A DNA stretch of 36,376 bases. Source: Pseudomonadota bacterium. Lineage in GTDB: Bacteria; Pseudomonadota; Gammaproteobacteria; Burkholderiales; Burkholderiaceae_C. The translations under genes were made by a program, and so were the position numbers. Below the pieces are notes generated by a model, which had not been told where the DNA came from, searched no databases, and was given only the letters and a program-made list of their open reading frames with translations. The stretch covers positions 1-36,376 of the forward strand of contig JAJZEC010000039.1 in the NCBI GenBank assembly GCA_021805825.1, in the 5' to 3' direction. Shown here in pieces: positions 16,643 through 26,848 of this stretch. Positions within the stretch are counted from its first letter, which is position 1; each line of letters opens with the position of its first letter.

Positions 16643-17485
16643 TCAGGCGTCGCCGCCGCCGGCCGGGCCCTTGCCGCCCGTGGCATCGGCTTGCGCGGCA
16701 TCGCCCTGCGGTGCATCGGCCTCCTTCGGCGGTGCGGCATAGCGGCCGAGCAGGCGCGCACCGACGATGCCGACTTCGTAGAGCAGGATCATCGAGATCG
16801 CCAGCGAGGTCTGGGAAAACACGTCGGGCGGGGTGATGACCGCGGCGATGGCAAAGGCGGCGACGATGAAGTACGAGCGCCACGCCTTGAGCTGGTCGGT
16901 GGTCAGCACGCCAAAGCGCACCAGCAGCATGAGGACGACCGGAACCTCGAAGGCGCTTCCGAAGGCCAGGAACAGCGTGAGTACGAAATTCAGGTAGGAC
17001 TCGATATCCGGGGCGGCCGTGATGACCCGCGGAGCCACCGCCTGGATGAAGGTGAAGAGTCGCCCGAGCACGATGAAATAGGCAAAGGCCACGCCCAGGT
17101 AGAAGAGGATCGTACTGAGCACGACCAGCGGCAGCACCAGGCGCCGTTCGTGGGCGTACAGCCCCGGGGCCACGAAGGCCCAGAGCTGGTAGAGCACCGC
17201 GGGCAGCGCGACGATCAGCGCGGCCAGCATGGTCAGCTTCAGCGGCACCAGGAAGGGCGTGATCACCCCGATGGCGATCATGCTCGAGCCATGCGGCAGG
17301 TGGGCGATCAGCGGCCGCGCCAGCATGTCGAACAGGCCGGAGGGGCCGGGGTAGACGACCAGCACGGCGAACACCACCGCCACCGAGAGCAACGCGCGGA
17401 TCAGGCGGTTGCGCAACTCGATCAGGTGGGAAAGGAAGGGCTGTTCGCCCTGCGCTTCAGGCTCGGACGAAGGCTTTTCGCTCAC
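16643..17485 (-). CDS. tatC: Sec-independent protein translocase TatC
   Basis: TatC is the six-helix core of the twin-arginine translocase and binds the RR signal peptide of folded proteins. The 280-residue product shows the family N-terminus FLSHLIELRNRLIRAL, the loop with TPFLVPLKLTM, LYQLWAFVAPGLYAHERR, and FGSAFEVPVVLMLLVRFGVL, with six hydrophobic segments. The C-terminal tail of about 30 residues is alanine/glycine-rich and charged and looks disordered. The ATG at MSEKPSSEPE fits family length. It lies 90 bases downstream of tatB. Confidence 0.97.
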   Translation of the reverse strand: MSEKPSSEPEAQGEQPFLSHLIELRNRLIRALLSVAVVFAVLVVYPGPSGLFDMLARPLIAHLPHGSSMIAIGVITPFLVPLKLTMLAALIVALPAVLYQLWAFVAPGLYAHERRLVLPLVVLSTILFYLGVAFAYFIVLGRLFTFIQAVAPRVITAAPDIESYLNFVLTLFLAFGSAFEVPVVLMLLVRFGVLTTDQLKAWRSYFIVAAFAIAAVITPPDVFSQTSLAISMILLYEVGIVGARLLGRYAAPPKEADAPQGDAAQADATGGKGPAGGGDA

Positions 17486-17575
17486 TGCACGGGCTCGGGA
17501 TGCATGGGGGGGACGGCAGCGCGCGCGTGCCGGCTCCTGCCGCCGCGGGTCGCCAGCGCAGCTTGCCGCGGGACA

Positions 17576-18121
17576 TCAGCTGCGCATCCGCGCGCGAAAG
17601 CGCGCCATGCGTGCCGCGCCCGACAAGGCCTGGCCGCGCAGCCGGGCCTGTCGTCGATACCACAGCGGCACCGAATGCCCGCCGCCACGCTTGATGCGCT
17701 TGGCCGGGGCCGGCCCGCCGAGGTAGGGGCCGCGCTCGGCGGCACCGTGCTCCAGCGCTGCGCCGCCGGGAGCGGAATCGCCGAAGGCCGCCTCGTCGCC
17801 CGATGCCATCGAAGCCGAGCCCGGGAGCCCGGCGGTGGCCTCCTTCCAGGCGCTGTCGAAATCATCGCGCACCTGATGGAGATTGCGGGTCACGGATTGG
17901 CGGATGTCCTGCATGGAATTTTCGACGCTGGATTTCATTCCGCGCAGTTCGTCCAGCTCGATCTGCCGGTTGACCTCGGCCTTGACGTCGGCCATGTAGC
18001 GCTGCGCGCGGCCCATGAGGTTGCCCACGGTGCGCGCCACGCGCGGCAGTTTCTCCGGGCCGAGCACGATCAGCGCGACCGCGCCGATCACTCCGAGTTC
18101 GGAAATTCCGATGTCGAACAT
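17576..18121 (-). CDS. tatB: Sec-independent protein translocase TatB
   Basis: TatB, with TatC, forms the receptor for twin-arginine signal peptides. The 181 residues begin MFDIGISELGVIGAVALIVLGPEKLPRVART: one short transmembrane helix, then the hinge and an amphipathic helix. The middle is a long helical region (YMADVKAEVNRQIELDELRGMK). The C-terminus is basic and arginine-rich (VPLWYRRQARLRGQALSGAAR), as in other betaproteobacterial TatB proteins. tatA lies 59 bases upstream in the same direction. Confidence 0.96.
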   Translation of the reverse strand: MFDIGISELGVIGAVALIVLGPEKLPRVARTVGNLMGRAQRYMADVKAEVNRQIELDELRGMKSSVENSMQDIRQSVTRNLHQVRDDFDSAWKEATAGLPGSASMASGDEAAFGDSAPGGAALEHGAAERGPYLGGPAPAKRIKRGGGHSVPLWYRRQARLRGQALSGAARMARFRARMRS

Positions 18122-18180
18122 GGCTCAGGCAGCAGGCGTGGCAGCGCGCGGGACGGCGCCGCTGGGAAGCGTCGTGAAGC

Positions 18181-18426
18181 TCAGGACTTCTCCTTCGCTT
18201 CGACGTCGATCGCGTCCTTGTGCGCGGACGCATCGGCGGGCTGGGCGCTGATCTGCTTGTCGGGGGCGGCCGCTCCCGGCGTGGCTTCTCCGTCGCGCAT
18301 GCCCTCCTTGAAACCCTTGACCGCGGAGCCGAGGTCGCTGCCGATGTTCTTCAGCTTCTTGGTGCCGAAGATCATCATCACGATGACCAGCACGATCAGC
18401 CAGTGCCAAATGCTCAGTGAACCCAT
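18181..18426 (-). CDS. tatA: Sec-independent protein translocase TatA
   Basis: TatA oligomerises to make the membrane-weakening or pore part of the Tat system. The 81-residue product starts [33 protein letters not shown]. This gives a short N-terminal transmembrane helix, the FG hinge and the amphipathic helix ([11 protein letters not shown]), followed by an acidic tail. The frame is open upstream, but family length and motif fix this start. The 136-base gap to hisE is larger than others in the block and may hold a secondary promoter. I see only a TAAAAT at the hisE stop and no partner -35. Confidence 0.95.
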   Translation of the reverse strand: MGSLSIWHWLIVLVIVMMIFGTKKLKNIGSDLGSAVKGFKEGMRDGEATPGAAAPDKQISAQPADASAHKDAIDVEAKEKS

Positions 18427-18562
18427 GTCAAACCTCCTCGCGGTCTTGCCCAGCACCGCACCTGCAAGGGTGCAACGCACCCGGAACCTTCGCTGCCAGG
18501 GATGCATCCCCCTGGTTGCAGTCGCAGCCGGGGACACTGCGCCCGCGGCACGACCGACCTCG

Positions 18563-18934
18563 TCATTTTAACGGCGCCGGGCCACCGGCTGCCGGCCCGG
18601 ATTCGCCGCCGCGCGCGGCATACTCGTCCAGCCCGGACAATCCTTCGCGACGCACGAGCTCCGTCAACACCTCGCGTGGCGATATGTCGTGTGCCGCCAA
18701 GGCGACCAGACAATGAAACCAGAGGTCGGCCGCCTCGTAGACGATCTGCTGGCGCTGTGCGCCCTTTGCGGCGAGCACGAATTCCGTGGCCTCCTCGCCG
18801 ACCTTCTTGAGCACCGCGTCCTCGCCCCTGGCATAGAGCCTGGCCACGTAGGACGTCTGCGGATCGGCCTGCTTCCTGGACAGCACGACCTGGAAAAGAC
18901 GATCCAGCACCGAATCATTCACGTCGGAACTCAT
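18563..18934 (-). CDS. hisE: Phosphoribosyl-ATP pyrophosphatase HisE
   Basis: HisE hydrolyses phosphoribosyl-ATP to phosphoribosyl-AMP and pyrophosphate, step 2 of histidine synthesis. The 123-residue stand-alone protein is all-helical (MazG-like fold) with the metal-binding [15 protein letters not shown] and [13 protein letters not shown] segments. The last 20 or so residues are alanine/glycine/proline-rich and beyond the usual domain. Its ATG overlaps the hisI stop by 4 bases, so the two are translationally coupled. Confidence 0.96.
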   Translation of the reverse strand: MSSDVNDSVLDRLFQVVLSRKQADPQTSYVARLYARGEDAVLKKVGEEATEFVLAAKGAQRQQIVYEAADLWFHCLVALAAHDISPREVLTELVRREGLSGLDEYAARGGESGPAAGGPAPLK

Positions 18935-19329
18935 CGGTAGATTTCTCCCGGCTCCTTCAGTACTGCGTCGACACTCGTCCAGTGACCATTGTCGAAGCGG
19001 CGGAAAAAGCAGGAATGCCTGCCGGTGTGGCAGGCGATCGACGGCTCGTGGCCGAGCTGACGCACCTGCAGCAACACGGCGTCACCGTCGCAGTCCAGGC
19101 GGATGGATTCCACCTTCTGGACATTGCCCGACTCCTCGCCCTTGTGCCACAGGCGCTGGCGCGAACGCGACCAGAAGACCGATTCGCCCAGCTCCAGGGT
19201 GCGCTGCAAGGCCTCGCGGTTCATCCACGCCACCATCAGCACGTCGCCGCTGCCGACTTCCTGCACCACCGCGGTCACCAGGCCTTGCGCATTCCAGCGC
19301 ACCGCGTCCAGCCAATCCGTTTCGCCCAT
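18931..19329 (-). CDS. hisI: Phosphoribosyl-AMP cyclohydrolase HisI
   Basis: HisI opens the adenine ring of phosphoribosyl-AMP, step 3 of histidine synthesis, using zinc and magnesium. The 132 residues show [37 protein letters not shown], and the metal site [10 protein letters not shown] with a second site [12 protein letters not shown]. The link between the two sites ([13 protein letters not shown]) seems a few residues longer than in many relatives. It is monofunctional, unlike the E. coli HisIE fusion, with hisE as an overlapping separate gene. hisF is 37 bases upstream. Confidence 0.96.
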   Translation of the reverse strand: MGETDWLDAVRWNAQGLVTAVVQEVGSGDVLMVAWMNREALQRTLELGESVFWSRSRQRLWHKGEESGNVQKVESIRLDCDGDAVLLQVRQLGHEPSIACHTGRHSCFFRRFDNGHWTSVDAVLKEPGEIYR

Positions 19330-19366
19330 GGTTCCAGTGTAGCGATCGCGCCGTCGGCGCTGCCAT

Positions 19367-20155
19367 TCAATTGTCCAGGCGCATCGGGATGCCCTGCCCC
19401 GCCAGGTACTGCTTGGCCTCGGCCACCGTATGCTGGCCGTAGTGGAAGATGCTGGCCGCCAGCACCGCGTCGGCGTGCCCGATGTGGATGCCGTCGGCCA
19501 GGTGCTGCAGTTCGCCGACGCCGCCGGAGGCGATCACCGGCACGGGCACGGCATCGGCCACCGCGCGCGTGAGTTCGAGGTCGAAGCCGGCCTTGGTACC
19601 GTCGCGATCCATGCTGGTGAGCAGGATCTCCCCGGCCCCGGCCTCGGCCATGCGGCAGGCCCATTGCACGGCGTCGATCCCGGTGTTGCGCCGGCCGCCG
19701 TGGGTATGCACCTCCCAGCAGGCGGAGCTGCCGTCGCCGGCTCCGCCCGGCTGCCGCCGGCGGGCATCGATGGCCACGACGATGCACTGCGCACCGTAAC
19801 GCTGTGCAGCGCGCGCAATGAGATCGGGATCGGCCACCGCGGCGGAATTGAAGCTGACCTTGTCGGCCCCGGCGTTGAGCAGCCGGCGCACGTCGTCGAC
19901 CGTGCGCACCCCGCCGCCGACGGTCAGGGGAATGAACACCTGCGCGGCCACCGCTTCCACCATGTGCAGCAGCAGGTCGCGGCCATCGCTGGTGGCGGTG
20001 ATGTCGAGGAAGGTCAGTTCGTCGGCGCCCTGCTCGTTGTAGCGCGCGGCGATGTCCACCGGATCCCCGGCGTCGCGCAGGCCGACGAAATGAACCCCCT
20101 TGACGACGCGCCCGCCGGTGACGTCCAGGCAGGGGATGATGCGTTTGAACAGCAT
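19367..20155 (-). CDS. hisF: Imidazole glycerol phosphate synthase subunit HisF
   Basis: HisF is the cyclase subunit that joins ammonia from HisH with PRFAR to form imidazole glycerol phosphate and AICAR. The 262-residue (beta/alpha)8 barrel starts [23 protein letters not shown]. The first catalytic aspartate is in CLDV, the second in [20 protein letters not shown]. Phosphate-binding stretches are [11 protein letters not shown] and [13 protein letters not shown]. It lies 15 bases downstream of hisA, the barrel enzyme of the previous step. Confidence 0.97.
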   Translation of the reverse strand: MLFKRIIPCLDVTGGRVVKGVHFVGLRDAGDPVDIAARYNEQGADELTFLDITATSDGRDLLLHMVEAVAAQVFIPLTVGGGVRTVDDVRRLLNAGADKVSFNSAAVADPDLIARAAQRYGAQCIVVAIDARRRQPGGAGDGSSACWEVHTHGGRRNTGIDAVQWACRMAEAGAGEILLTSMDRDGTKAGFDLELTRAVADAVPVPVIASGGVGELQHLADGIHIGHADAVLAASIFHYGQHTVAEAKQYLAGQGIPMRLDN

Positions 20156-20170
20156 GCGCCGGCGCCCGCG

Positions 20171-20917
20171 CTAGTCGCTCTCGGCGGCTGCCGTCACGCG
20201 CTGCAGCGCGGCACCGAAGTCCAGCGCGCCGGTATAGATCGCGCGTCCGCAGATCACGCCTTCGACGCCGCTGGACTCGACCTCCAGCAGGCGCTCGATG
20301 TCGTCCATCGAGGCCAGCCCGCCCGAGGCGATGACCGGTATGCTCAGCGCCTCGGCCAGGCGCACCGTGGCCTCGATGTTCAGCCCGCTGAGCATGCCGT
20401 CACGGCCGATGTCGGTGTAGATGACCGCTTCCACCCCGTAGTCCTCGAACTTGCGCGCCAGGCCGACGACCTCGTGCCCGGTGAGCTTGCTCCAGCCGTC
20501 TGTGGCCACCTTGCCGTCGCGCGCATCCAGGCCGACGATGATGTGCCCGCCGAAGGCGCTGCAGGCCTCCTTGAGGAAGCCTGGATTCTTCACCGCCGCG
20601 GTGCCGATGATCACGTAGCTCAGGCCGTCGTCGAGGTAGCGCTCGATGGTCTCGAGGTCACGGATGCCCCCGCCGAGCTGCACGGGAATCTCGTCGCCGA
20701 CCGCGCGCAGGATGGCGCGGATCGCCGTTTCGTTCTCCGGCCGGCCGGCGAAGGCGCCGTTGAGATCGACCAGGTGCAGGCGGCGCGCGCCCTGCGCGAC
20801 CCAGTGCCGGGCCATCGCCGCGGGGTCGCTGGAAAACACGGTCGCGGCCTGCATCTCCCCCTGTTCGAGGCGGACGCACTGACCGTTCTTCAGATCGATC
20901 GCGGGGATCAGCAACAT
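20171..20917 (-). CDS. hisA: ProFAR isomerase HisA
   Basis: HisA isomerises ProFAR to PRFAR (step 4). The 248-residue half-barrel-duplicated protein starts [22 protein letters not shown], with the catalytic aspartate in AIDLK and a second one in [15 protein letters not shown]. Phosphate-binding segments are [11 protein letters not shown] and [16 protein letters not shown]. It follows hisH after 66 bases and precedes hisF by 15 bases. Confidence 0.97.
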   Translation of the reverse strand: MLLIPAIDLKNGQCVRLEQGEMQAATVFSSDPAAMARHWVAQGARRLHLVDLNGAFAGRPENETAIRAILRAVGDEIPVQLGGGIRDLETIERYLDDGLSYVIIGTAAVKNPGFLKEACSAFGGHIIVGLDARDGKVATDGWSKLTGHEVVGLARKFEDYGVEAVIYTDIGRDGMLSGLNIEATVRLAEALSIPVIASGGLASMDDIERLLEVESSGVEGVICGRAIYTGALDFGAALQRVTAAAESD

Positions 20918-20983
20918 GGGCTGGGCAAACAGGGAAGGCGTAGGGGGAAGATGGGGCCGGCTGCAGCGCCTGCAAGGCCCGCC

Positions 20984-21649
20984 TCAGGGTTTCCAGGCCA
21001 GGAAATTGCTGTACAGCCGCAGACCGGCCGAGGCACTTTTTTCCGGGTGGAATTGCGTCGCGAAAATAGTAGCGTGGGTAATTGCGCTTGCAAACGCCAC
21101 GCCGTACTCGGTCTGCCCGGCAATGTTGCGCGGATTCGACGGGTCGGCGTAGAAGCTGTGCACGAAATAAAAGGCCGACTCGTCGGCGATTCCGTTCCAC
21201 ATCGGATGCACGCTGCCGTCGTGCGCAATCTGACGCACGTTGTTCCACCCCATATGGGGAACTTTGTAGCGGCTGCCGTCGGGCTGCCGCCTGTCGTGCA
21301 GCGAGAAACGCCGCACGACTCCGGGAATCAGCCCCAGTCCTGCGGTCGGCCCTTCGTCGCTGTGGTCGAGGAGCATCTGCATGCCCACGCAGACGCCGAA
21401 CAGGGGCTTGCCGGCGTCGACCGCGGCGAGCACCGCGTCCCGCAGTCCGGAGGCGGCGAGCTCCCGCATGCAGTCCGGCATGGCGCCCTGGCCCGGCAGC
21501 ACCAGGCGATCGGCAGCATCGACCTGGCGTGGATCGGAGCTGACCACGACCTGCCAGTCCAGCCCCTTGGCCACATGCTGGACGGCCTGCGACACCGAGC
21601 GCAGGTTGCCCATTCCGTAATCGACGATGGCGAGGGTTTTCATGCCCAT
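20984..21649 (-). CDS. hisH: Imidazole glycerol phosphate synthase subunit HisH
   Basis: HisH is the class I glutaminase subunit that makes ammonia for HisF. The 221-residue product has [14 protein letters not shown] at the N-terminus, the nucleophile Cys87 in [18 protein letters not shown], and the His and Glu of the triad in TQFHPEKS near the C-terminus. [10 protein letters not shown] is the usual interface segment. The start is MGMKTLAIV; the inner ATG at 21643 (MKTLAIV) is equally plausible and neither has a clear ribosome-binding site. It starts 40 bases after the hisB stop. Confidence 0.95.
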   Translation of the reverse strand: MGMKTLAIVDYGMGNLRSVSQAVQHVAKGLDWQVVVSSDPRQVDAADRLVLPGQGAMPDCMRELAASGLRDAVLAAVDAGKPLFGVCVGMQMLLDHSDEGPTAGLGLIPGVVRRFSLHDRRQPDGSRYKVPHMGWNNVRQIAHDGSVHPMWNGIADESAFYFVHSFYADPSNPRNIAGQTEYGVAFASAITHATIFATQFHPEKSASAGLRLYSNFLAWKP

Positions 21650-21689
21650 GCGGATGCTGCGGCGCCGAGCGCGGCAGCCCTTGCGGTCT

Positions 21690-22277
21690 TCAAAGCGAAC
21701 CCTTGGTCGAGGGAATCTGGCTTGCCAGCCGCGGATCGGCCTCGACGGCCTGGCGCAGCGCGCGACCGAAAGCCTTGAATACCGTTTCGCACTGGTGGTG
21801 GGCGTTGTCGCCCCGCAGATTGTCCACATGCACCGTGAGAAAGGCGTGGTTGACCAGCCCCTGGAAGAATTCGTGCGCCAGGTCGACGTCGAAGGAACCG
21901 ATGGTCGAACGGGTGAAGGCCACCTGCCAGATCAACCCAGGACGGCCCGAGCAGTCGATCACCACCCGCGACAATGCCTCGTCGAGCGGTACGTAGGCAT
22001 GTCCGTAGCGCCGGATGCCCGCCTTGTCGCCCAGCGCCCGGGCCAGCGCCTGGCCGACGCAGATGCCCACGTCCTCCACCGTGTGGTGGCCGTCGATGTG
22101 CAGGTCGCCGCTCGCGCGCACTTTCAGGTCGAGCGCGCCATGGCGGGCGATCTGATCCAGCATGTGGTCGAAGAATCCGATTCCGGTTTCCAGTTCGGAA
22201 CGGCCGCTGCCGTCGAGGTCGAGTTCGACCTCGATGCGGGTTTCGGCGGTCTGGCGCAGGATGGTCGCGGTACGCAT
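21690..22277 (-). CDS. hisB: Imidazoleglycerol-phosphate dehydratase HisB
   Basis: HisB dehydrates imidazole glycerol phosphate to imidazole acetol phosphate (step 7) with manganese. The 195-residue monofunctional enzyme shows [26 protein letters not shown], the metal motif [11 protein letters not shown], and the second copy [17 protein letters not shown]. It lacks the phosphatase domain of E. coli HisB, so histidinol-phosphate phosphatase must be encoded elsewhere. GGGGA a few bases before ATG 22277 supports this start over MNNRG six codons upstream. Confidence 0.96.
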   Translation of the reverse strand: MRTATILRQTAETRIEVELDLDGSGRSELETGIGFFDHMLDQIARHGALDLKVRASGDLHIDGHHTVEDVGICVGQALARALGDKAGIRRYGHAYVPLDEALSRVVIDCSGRPGLIWQVAFTRSTIGSFDVDLAHEFFQGLVNHAFLTVHVDNLRGDNAHHQCETVFKAFGRALRQAVEADPRLASQIPSTKGSL

Positions 22278-22338
22278 GGTTCCCCGATTATTCATCAAGC
22301 CGTCATCGATCCGGCGAAGCGCTGGATGGCATGGTCGC

Positions 22339-23430
22339 TCATGAGGAAACAACCTGGGCGGTGCGCCCGAGGATCTGCCGCAGGGCATCGACCAGCGCAG
22401 CGCACTGTGGCTCGGTGCCGATGCTGATGCGCAGGAATTGGGCGATGCGCGCGGGCCGCTGGAAGTGGCGTACCAGGATGCGGCGTGCGCGCAGCGCCTC
22501 GGCAAGTTCCGCTGCGTCGCGTCCGGCATGCCGCGCGAACACGAAATTGGCTGCCGAGGGCAGCACCTCGAAGTCCAGTGCGCGCAGCTGCGCGCTCAAC
22601 TGCTCGCGGCTGGCGGTCACGCAGTCCAGGGTGCGGGCGAGCCAGGCCTCGTCCTGCAGCGCGGCACAGGCTCCGGCCAGCGCGAGGCGATCCAGCGGGT
22701 AGGAATTGAAGCTGTCCTTGACCCGCCGCAGGCCTTCGATCAGTTCGGGCTGGCCCAGCGCGTAGCCCACGCGCAGACCGGCCAGCGCATGGGCCTTCGA
22801 CAGGGTGCGTACGACCAGCAGCTGCGGGTGTCCTTCGATCAGCGGCACCGCGCTGGGGCCGCCGAAGTCCGCGTAGGCCTCGTCGACCAGCACTGCCGAA
22901 TCCGGGTTGCCTTGCAGCAGCCTCTGCACCTCCGGCAAGCCCAGAGCGATCCCCGTCGGAGCGTTGGGGTTGGCGAACACGATGCCGCCGTTGGGGCCGG
23001 CGTCCAGGTAGTCCCGCACCTGGATGCGCAGGGACGCGTCCAGTGCCAGCGTGCGCACCTCGATGCCGAACAACCTGGCGTAGACGGCATAGAAGCTGTA
23101 GCTGATGTCGGGCATCAGCAGCGCATGCCGGTGGCGGAACAGGGCCATGAAGGCGTGCGCCAGCACCTCGTCGGAACCATTGCCGACGAACACCTGCTCG
23201 GGCTGCAGCCCGTGGCGTGCGGCAATCACCCGCCGCAACTCGCTGCATTCGGGATCCGGGTACAGCCGCAGATCTTCGCCGGCCGCCTCGCGGATCGCCT
23301 CCAGCACGCGCAGGCTGGGCGGGTAGGGGCATTCGTTGGTGTTGAGCTTGATCAGCCCCGGCACCCGCGGCTGCTCGCCGGGAACGTAGGGGGTCAGGCC
23401 GTGCACGGCCTCGCTCCAGTAGCGGCTCAT
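22339..23430 (-). CDS. hisC: Histidinol-phosphate aminotransferase HisC
   Basis: HisC transfers the amino group from glutamate to imidazole acetol phosphate (step 8), using pyridoxal phosphate. The 363-residue fold-type I aminotransferase has [40 protein letters not shown], and the Schiff-base lysine Lys212 in [16 protein letters not shown] single base separates its ATG from the hisD stop, and hisB follows after 61 bases. Its need for PLP gives a loose metabolic link to pdxA at the end of the same block. Confidence 0.97.
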   Translation of the reverse strand: MSRYWSEAVHGLTPYVPGEQPRVPGLIKLNTNECPYPPSLRVLEAIREAAGEDLRLYPDPECSELRRVIAARHGLQPEQVFVGNGSDEVLAHAFMALFRHRHALLMPDISYSFYAVYARLFGIEVRTLALDASLRIQVRDYLDAGPNGGIVFANPNAPTGIALGLPEVQRLLQGNPDSAVLVDEAYADFGGPSAVPLIEGHPQLLVVRTLSKAHALAGLRVGYALGQPELIEGLRRVKDSFNSYPLDRLALAGACAALQDEAWLARTLDCVTASREQLSAQLRALDFEVLPSAANFVFARHAGRDAAELAEALRARRILVRHFQRPARIAQFLRISIGTEPQCAALVDALRQILGRTAQVVSS

Positions 23431-23431
23431 C

Positions 23432-24772
23432 TCAGCCCGCCTGCGCGTCGTTCTGCTGCAGCCGCAGTTCCGCGGCCATCGCGTGCGCCTGCAGGCCCTC
23501 GCCTCGCCCGAGCACCGAGGCGATGCGGCCGAGGTGCGACGCGCCGCGCCGGCTGACCTCGATCAGGCTGGTGCGCTTGACGAAGTCGTACACCCCGAGC
23601 GCCGACGAGAAGCGGGCGGTGCCCGAGGTCGGCAGCACGTGGTTCGGGCCGGCGCAGTAGTCCCCCAGCGACTCCGAGGTGTAGGCGCCGAGGAAGATGG
23701 CGCCGGCGTGGTGCAGCCGGTCGGCCCAGGCTCGGGCGTCGCGGGTGGCCAGTTCGAGGTGCTCGGGGGCGATGCGGTCAGCCAGCTCGCAGGCCTGCTC
23801 CAGGTCGCGCACCCGGATCAGCGCGCCGCGATCGCGCAGGGAGGCGTGGATGATCTTGCGCCGCGGCATCTCGGGCAGCAGGCGCTGCATCGCCTGTCGC
23901 ACCTGCTCGATGTACTGCGCGTCCGGACAGAGCAGGATGCTCTGGGCCAGTTCGTCGTGCTCGGCCTGGCTGAACAGATCCACCGCGACCCACTCGGCCG
24001 GGGTGCTGCCGTCGGCGATGACCAGGATTTCCGAAGGCCCGGCGATCATGTCGATGCCGCAGACGCCGAACACCCGGCGCTTGGCCGCCGCCACATAGGC
24101 ATTGCCCGGCCCGGTGATCTTGTCCACCTTGGGCACGCTGCGCGTGCCGAAAGCCAGCGCACCCACGGCCTGCGCGCCGCCCACCGCGAAGGCGCGATCG
24201 ACGCCGGCCACCGCCGCAGCCGCCAGCACCAGGGGATTGCGCTCGCCATCGGGCGTGGGCACCACCATGACGATTTCCCCGACCCCGGCGACATGCGCAG
24301 GGATCGCGTTCATCAGCACCGACGAGGGGTATGCCGCCTTGCCCCCGGGAACGTAGATGCCGACGCGATCCAGCGGCGTCAGCTTCTGCCCCAGCAGCGT
24401 GCCGTCGGCGTCGTGGTATTCCCAGCTGCCCCCCATCTGCGCCAGTTGCCGCTGGTGGTAGGCGCGGATGCGCTGCGCGGCAGCCTGCAGCGCATCGCGC
24501 TGCGCCGCCGGCACCGAGCCCAAGGCGGCCTGCAGTTCCTGCTGCGAAATCTCCAGATCGGCAAGGCTCTGCGCCGGTACGCGATCGAAGCGGCGGGTGT
24601 ATTCGAGCAGCGCCTCGTCGCCGCGCTGCTGCAGATCGTCGAGGATCTGCGCCACGCGCTCCTCGATGGCGGCGTTCTGCTGCGAGATCTGCAGGAACAG
24701 TTCGGAAAACGACGCCTCGAACGTGCCGTCCGAGGTGTCGAGGCTGCGGATGCTCAGATCGTTGTCGGCCAT
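23432..24772 (-). CDS. hisD: Histidinol dehydrogenase HisD
   Basis: HisD oxidises histidinol to histidine in two NAD+-dependent steps (9 and 10), with zinc. The 446-residue protein shows [56 protein letters not shown], the zinc-site stretch [15 protein letters not shown], and the catalytic IAPEHLEL. Length and start ([12 protein letters not shown]) fit the family. It begins 2 bases after the hisG stop and ends just before hisC. Confidence 0.97.
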   Translation of the reverse strand: MADNDLSIRSLDTSDGTFEASFSELFLQISQQNAAIEERVAQILDDLQQRGDEALLEYTRRFDRVPAQSLADLEISQQELQAALGSVPAAQRDALQAAAQRIRAYHQRQLAQMGGSWEYHDADGTLLGQKLTPLDRVGIYVPGGKAAYPSSVLMNAIPAHVAGVGEIVMVVPTPDGERNPLVLAAAAVAGVDRAFAVGGAQAVGALAFGTRSVPKVDKITGPGNAYVAAAKRRVFGVCGIDMIAGPSEILVIADGSTPAEWVAVDLFSQAEHDELAQSILLCPDAQYIEQVRQAMQRLLPEMPRRKIIHASLRDRGALIRVRDLEQACELADRIAPEHLELATRDARAWADRLHHAGAIFLGAYTSESLGDYCAGPNHVLPTSGTARFSSALGVYDFVKRTSLIEVSRRGASHLGRIASVLGRGEGLQAHAMAAELRLQQNDAQAG

Positions 24773-24774
24773 GG

Positions 24775-25446
24775 TCAGCTCTGCGCCTCTGCGTGGGAAG
24801 GCCGGGCCGCGGCGCGCAGCGCCGCCACCAGCGGCCTGAGCGCCGCGGCGCGGGTCTTGAAGGCGGCCTGGTTGACGATCAGCCGCGCCGAAATGTCCAG
24901 GATGCGTTCGACCTCGGCCAGGCCATTCGCCCGCAGCGTCCCCCCGGTGGAAACCAGGTCGACGATGGCGTCGGCGATACCGGTCAGCGGCGCAAGCTCC
25001 ATCGAACCGTAGAGCTTGACCAGGTCGACATGCACGCCCTTGGCGGCGAAATGCTCGCGCGCCAGGTTCAGGTACTTGGTGGCCACGCGCAGCCGCGCGC
25101 CCTGGCGCACCGCGGCCGCGTAATCCCAGCCAACAGGCGCAGCCACGCTGAGGCGGCAGCGCGCGATTCCGAGGTCGACCGGTCGGTACAGGCCGTCACC
25201 ATCGTCGCCGGCATCGGCCTCGAGCAGCACGTCCAGCCCGGCCACCCCGAGGTCGGCGCCGCCGTAGCGCACATAGGTCGGCACGTCGCTGGCGCGCACG
25301 AGCACCACCCGCAGGTCGGCGCGGTTGGTGCCCAGAATCAGCTTGCGGGTGGACTGCGGATCCTCGACGACCTCGACCCCGGCACGCTGCAGCAGCGGCA
25401 GGGTGTCGTCGAAGATGCGCCCCTTGGACAACGCGAGTGTGAGCAT
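24775..25446 (-). CDS. hisG: ATP phosphoribosyltransferase HisG, short form
   Basis: HisG condenses ATP and PRPP, the first and normally feedback-controlled step of histidine synthesis. The 223-residue product is the short form: it has [34 protein letters not shown] and the PRPP loop [18 protein letters not shown], but no C-terminal regulatory domain. Short HisG works as a hetero-octamer with HisZ, which is not encoded in this window. The open frame runs upstream through murA in another frame, but the conserved N-terminus is MLTLALSKG. murA lies 26 bases upstream. Confidence 0.96.
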   Translation of the reverse strand: MLTLALSKGRIFDDTLPLLQRAGVEVVEDPQSTRKLILGTNRADLRVVLVRASDVPTYVRYGGADLGVAGLDVLLEADAGDDGDGLYRPVDLGIARCRLSVAAPVGWDYAAAVRQGARLRVATKYLNLAREHFAAKGVHVDLVKLYGSMELAPLTGIADAIVDLVSTGGTLRANGLAEVERILDISARLIVNQAAFKTRAAALRPLVAALRAAARPSHAEAQS

Positions 25447-25472
25447 GGCGAACAGGCTCCGGTGCGGCGGGT

Positions 25473-26741
25473 TCAGCGCAGGCGCTCGATGCGCGCGCCC
25501 AGCGCGGCGAGCTTGTGTTCCATCGCCTCGTAGCCTCGATCGAGGTGGTAGATGCGCTCGATGCAGGTACTGCCCTCGGCCACCAGGGCGGCGATCACCA
25601 GCCCTGCGGAAGCGCGCAGGTCGGTGGCCATCACGGTGGCAGCCGACAACTTGCCGCTTCCCTGCACGACGCAGGTGTTGCCCTCGACGGCGATGCGCGC
25701 GCCCAGGCGCACGAGTTCCTGCACATGCATGAAGCGGTTCTCGAAAATGGTCTCGGTCACCGTCGCGGTGCCTTCGGCGATGCAGTCCAGGGCCATGAAT
25801 TGCGCCTGCATGTCGGTGGGAAAACCCGGGTATTCGCTGGTGCGCAAGGACACCGCGCGCGGCCTTCCCGCGGGCAGGTCGGTGGCACGCAGGCGCACCC
25901 AGTCCTCGCCGCAATCGATGCTCGCGCCGGCCTCGCGCAGCTTGTCGAGCAGGCTGTCGAGGTGGGCTGGCACGCAGCCGCGCACCGTGACATCGCCGCG
26001 CGTGGCCGCCGCCGCGCACAGGAAGGTGCCCGCCTCGATGCGGTCGGCGACGATGCGATGGCTTGCTCCTCCGAGCGTGGACACACCGCGGATGCGCAGC
26101 CGGGACGTGCCGGCGCCTTCGATGTCGGCGCCCATGTCGACAAGCATCGACGCCAGGTCGACGACTTCCGGCTCCTGCGCGGCGTTCTCGATCAGGGTCT
26201 CGCCATCGGCCAGGCAGGCTGCCATCATCAGGTTCTCGGTTCCGGTGACGGTGACCATGTCGGTGCTGATGTGCGCCCCGCGCAGGCGGCCCGAGGGCAC
26301 GCTGGCGACCAGGTAGCCATGCTCGATGTCGACCCGCGCGCCCAGCTGGCGCAGACCGCGCACATGCTGGTCGACCGGGCGCGCGCCGATCGCGCAGCCA
26401 CCCGGCAGGCTGACACGGGCATGGCCGAAGCGTGCGAGCAGCGGACCCAGCACGAGCACCGATGCGCGCATGGTCTTGACCCGCTCGTACGGCGCCTCGC
26501 AGCGGCTGACGGCGTCGGCGCGCAGGCGCAGCAGGCTGTCCTCGCGTTCGACCTGCACGCCCATCGAGCGCAGCAGCTCTCCCAGGGTGTGCACATCGAC
26601 CAGCCGGGGCGCATGCTCGAGCAGCACCGGTTGCGCGGTCAGCAGGCTGGCCGCCATCAACGGCAGTGCGGCGTTCTTGGCCCCGCTGGCGAACACCTCG
26701 CCATGCAGCGCGGTGCCGCCGTGAATGCGCAGTTTGTCCAT
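25473..26741 (-). CDS. murA: UDP-N-acetylglucosamine 1-carboxyvinyltransferase MurA
   Basis: MurA adds enolpyruvate from PEP to UDP-GlcNAc, the first committed step of peptidoglycan synthesis. The 422-residue protein starts [27 protein letters not shown], with Lys22 of the active site. The loop [15 protein letters not shown] carries Cys116, equivalent to the fosfomycin target Cys115 of E. coli, so no natural Cys-to-Asp resistance change is present. [19 protein letters not shown]-type sequence (here [11 protein letters not shown]) follows. Its 107-base leader holds a tandem 12-bp repeat and a TAGAAT element. Confidence 0.97.
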   Translation of the reverse strand: MDKLRIHGGTALHGEVFASGAKNAALPLMAASLLTAQPVLLEHAPRLVDVHTLGELLRSMGVQVEREDSLLRLRADAVSRCEAPYERVKTMRASVLVLGPLLARFGHARVSLPGGCAIGARPVDQHVRGLRQLGARVDIEHGYLVASVPSGRLRGAHISTDMVTVTGTENLMMAACLADGETLIENAAQEPEVVDLASMLVDMGADIEGAGTSRLRIRGVSTLGGASHRIVADRIEAGTFLCAAAATRGDVTVRGCVPAHLDSLLDKLREAGASIDCGEDWVRLRATDLPAGRPRAVSLRTSEYPGFPTDMQAQFMALDCIAEGTATVTETIFENRFMHVQELVRLGARIAVEGNTCVVQGSGKLSAATVMATDLRASAGLVIAALVAEGSTCIERIYHLDRGYEAMEHKLAALGARIERLR

Positions 26742-26786
26742 GAGGGCGCTGGTGTGGAGAGCCGTGGCGCAGGCCAGGCCCGGTTT

Positions 26787-26810
26787 GGCGCACGACCGGG
26801 CGCACGACCG
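26787..26810. repeat. Perfect tandem 12-bp repeat in the murA leader
   Basis: GGCGCACGACCG occurs twice head to tail (26787-26798 and 26799-26810). The second copy ends in a small dyad, GACCG-AAC-CGGTC (26806-26818). It lies 46-69 bases upstream of the murA ATG and just downstream of a possible minus-strand -10 element. It could be a regulator site or a slippage-prone repeat. Confidence 0.5.
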
Positions 26811-26818
26811 AACCGGTC

Positions 26819-26824
26819 ATTCTA
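26819..26824 (-). promoter_or_regulatory. Possible -10 element for murA and downstream genes
   Basis: On the minus strand CTAGAATG contains TAGAAT, a 5/6 match to the sigma-70 -10 consensus, about 78 bases upstream of the murA start. CTGACA, a good -35 match, occurs upstream but at 22 bases spacing, too far for a standard promoter. The same CTAGAATG octamer occurs upstream of mlaF. An internal promoter separating murA-his from the mla genes is plausible but weakly supported. Confidence 0.28.
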
Positions 26825-26848
26825 GCCGGCGCGGGCGCGCCGGGCGTG

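Noticed and set aside
16691-18571. 626-codon plus-strand frame opposite tatC-tatB-tatA
   Set aside because: It crosses three separate Tat genes and intergenic gaps, with Asp/Glu/His/Gln-rich antisense composition.
19430-21778. 782-codon plus-strand frame opposite hisF, hisA and hisH
   Set aside because: Covers three certain his genes in antisense; no domain recognised.
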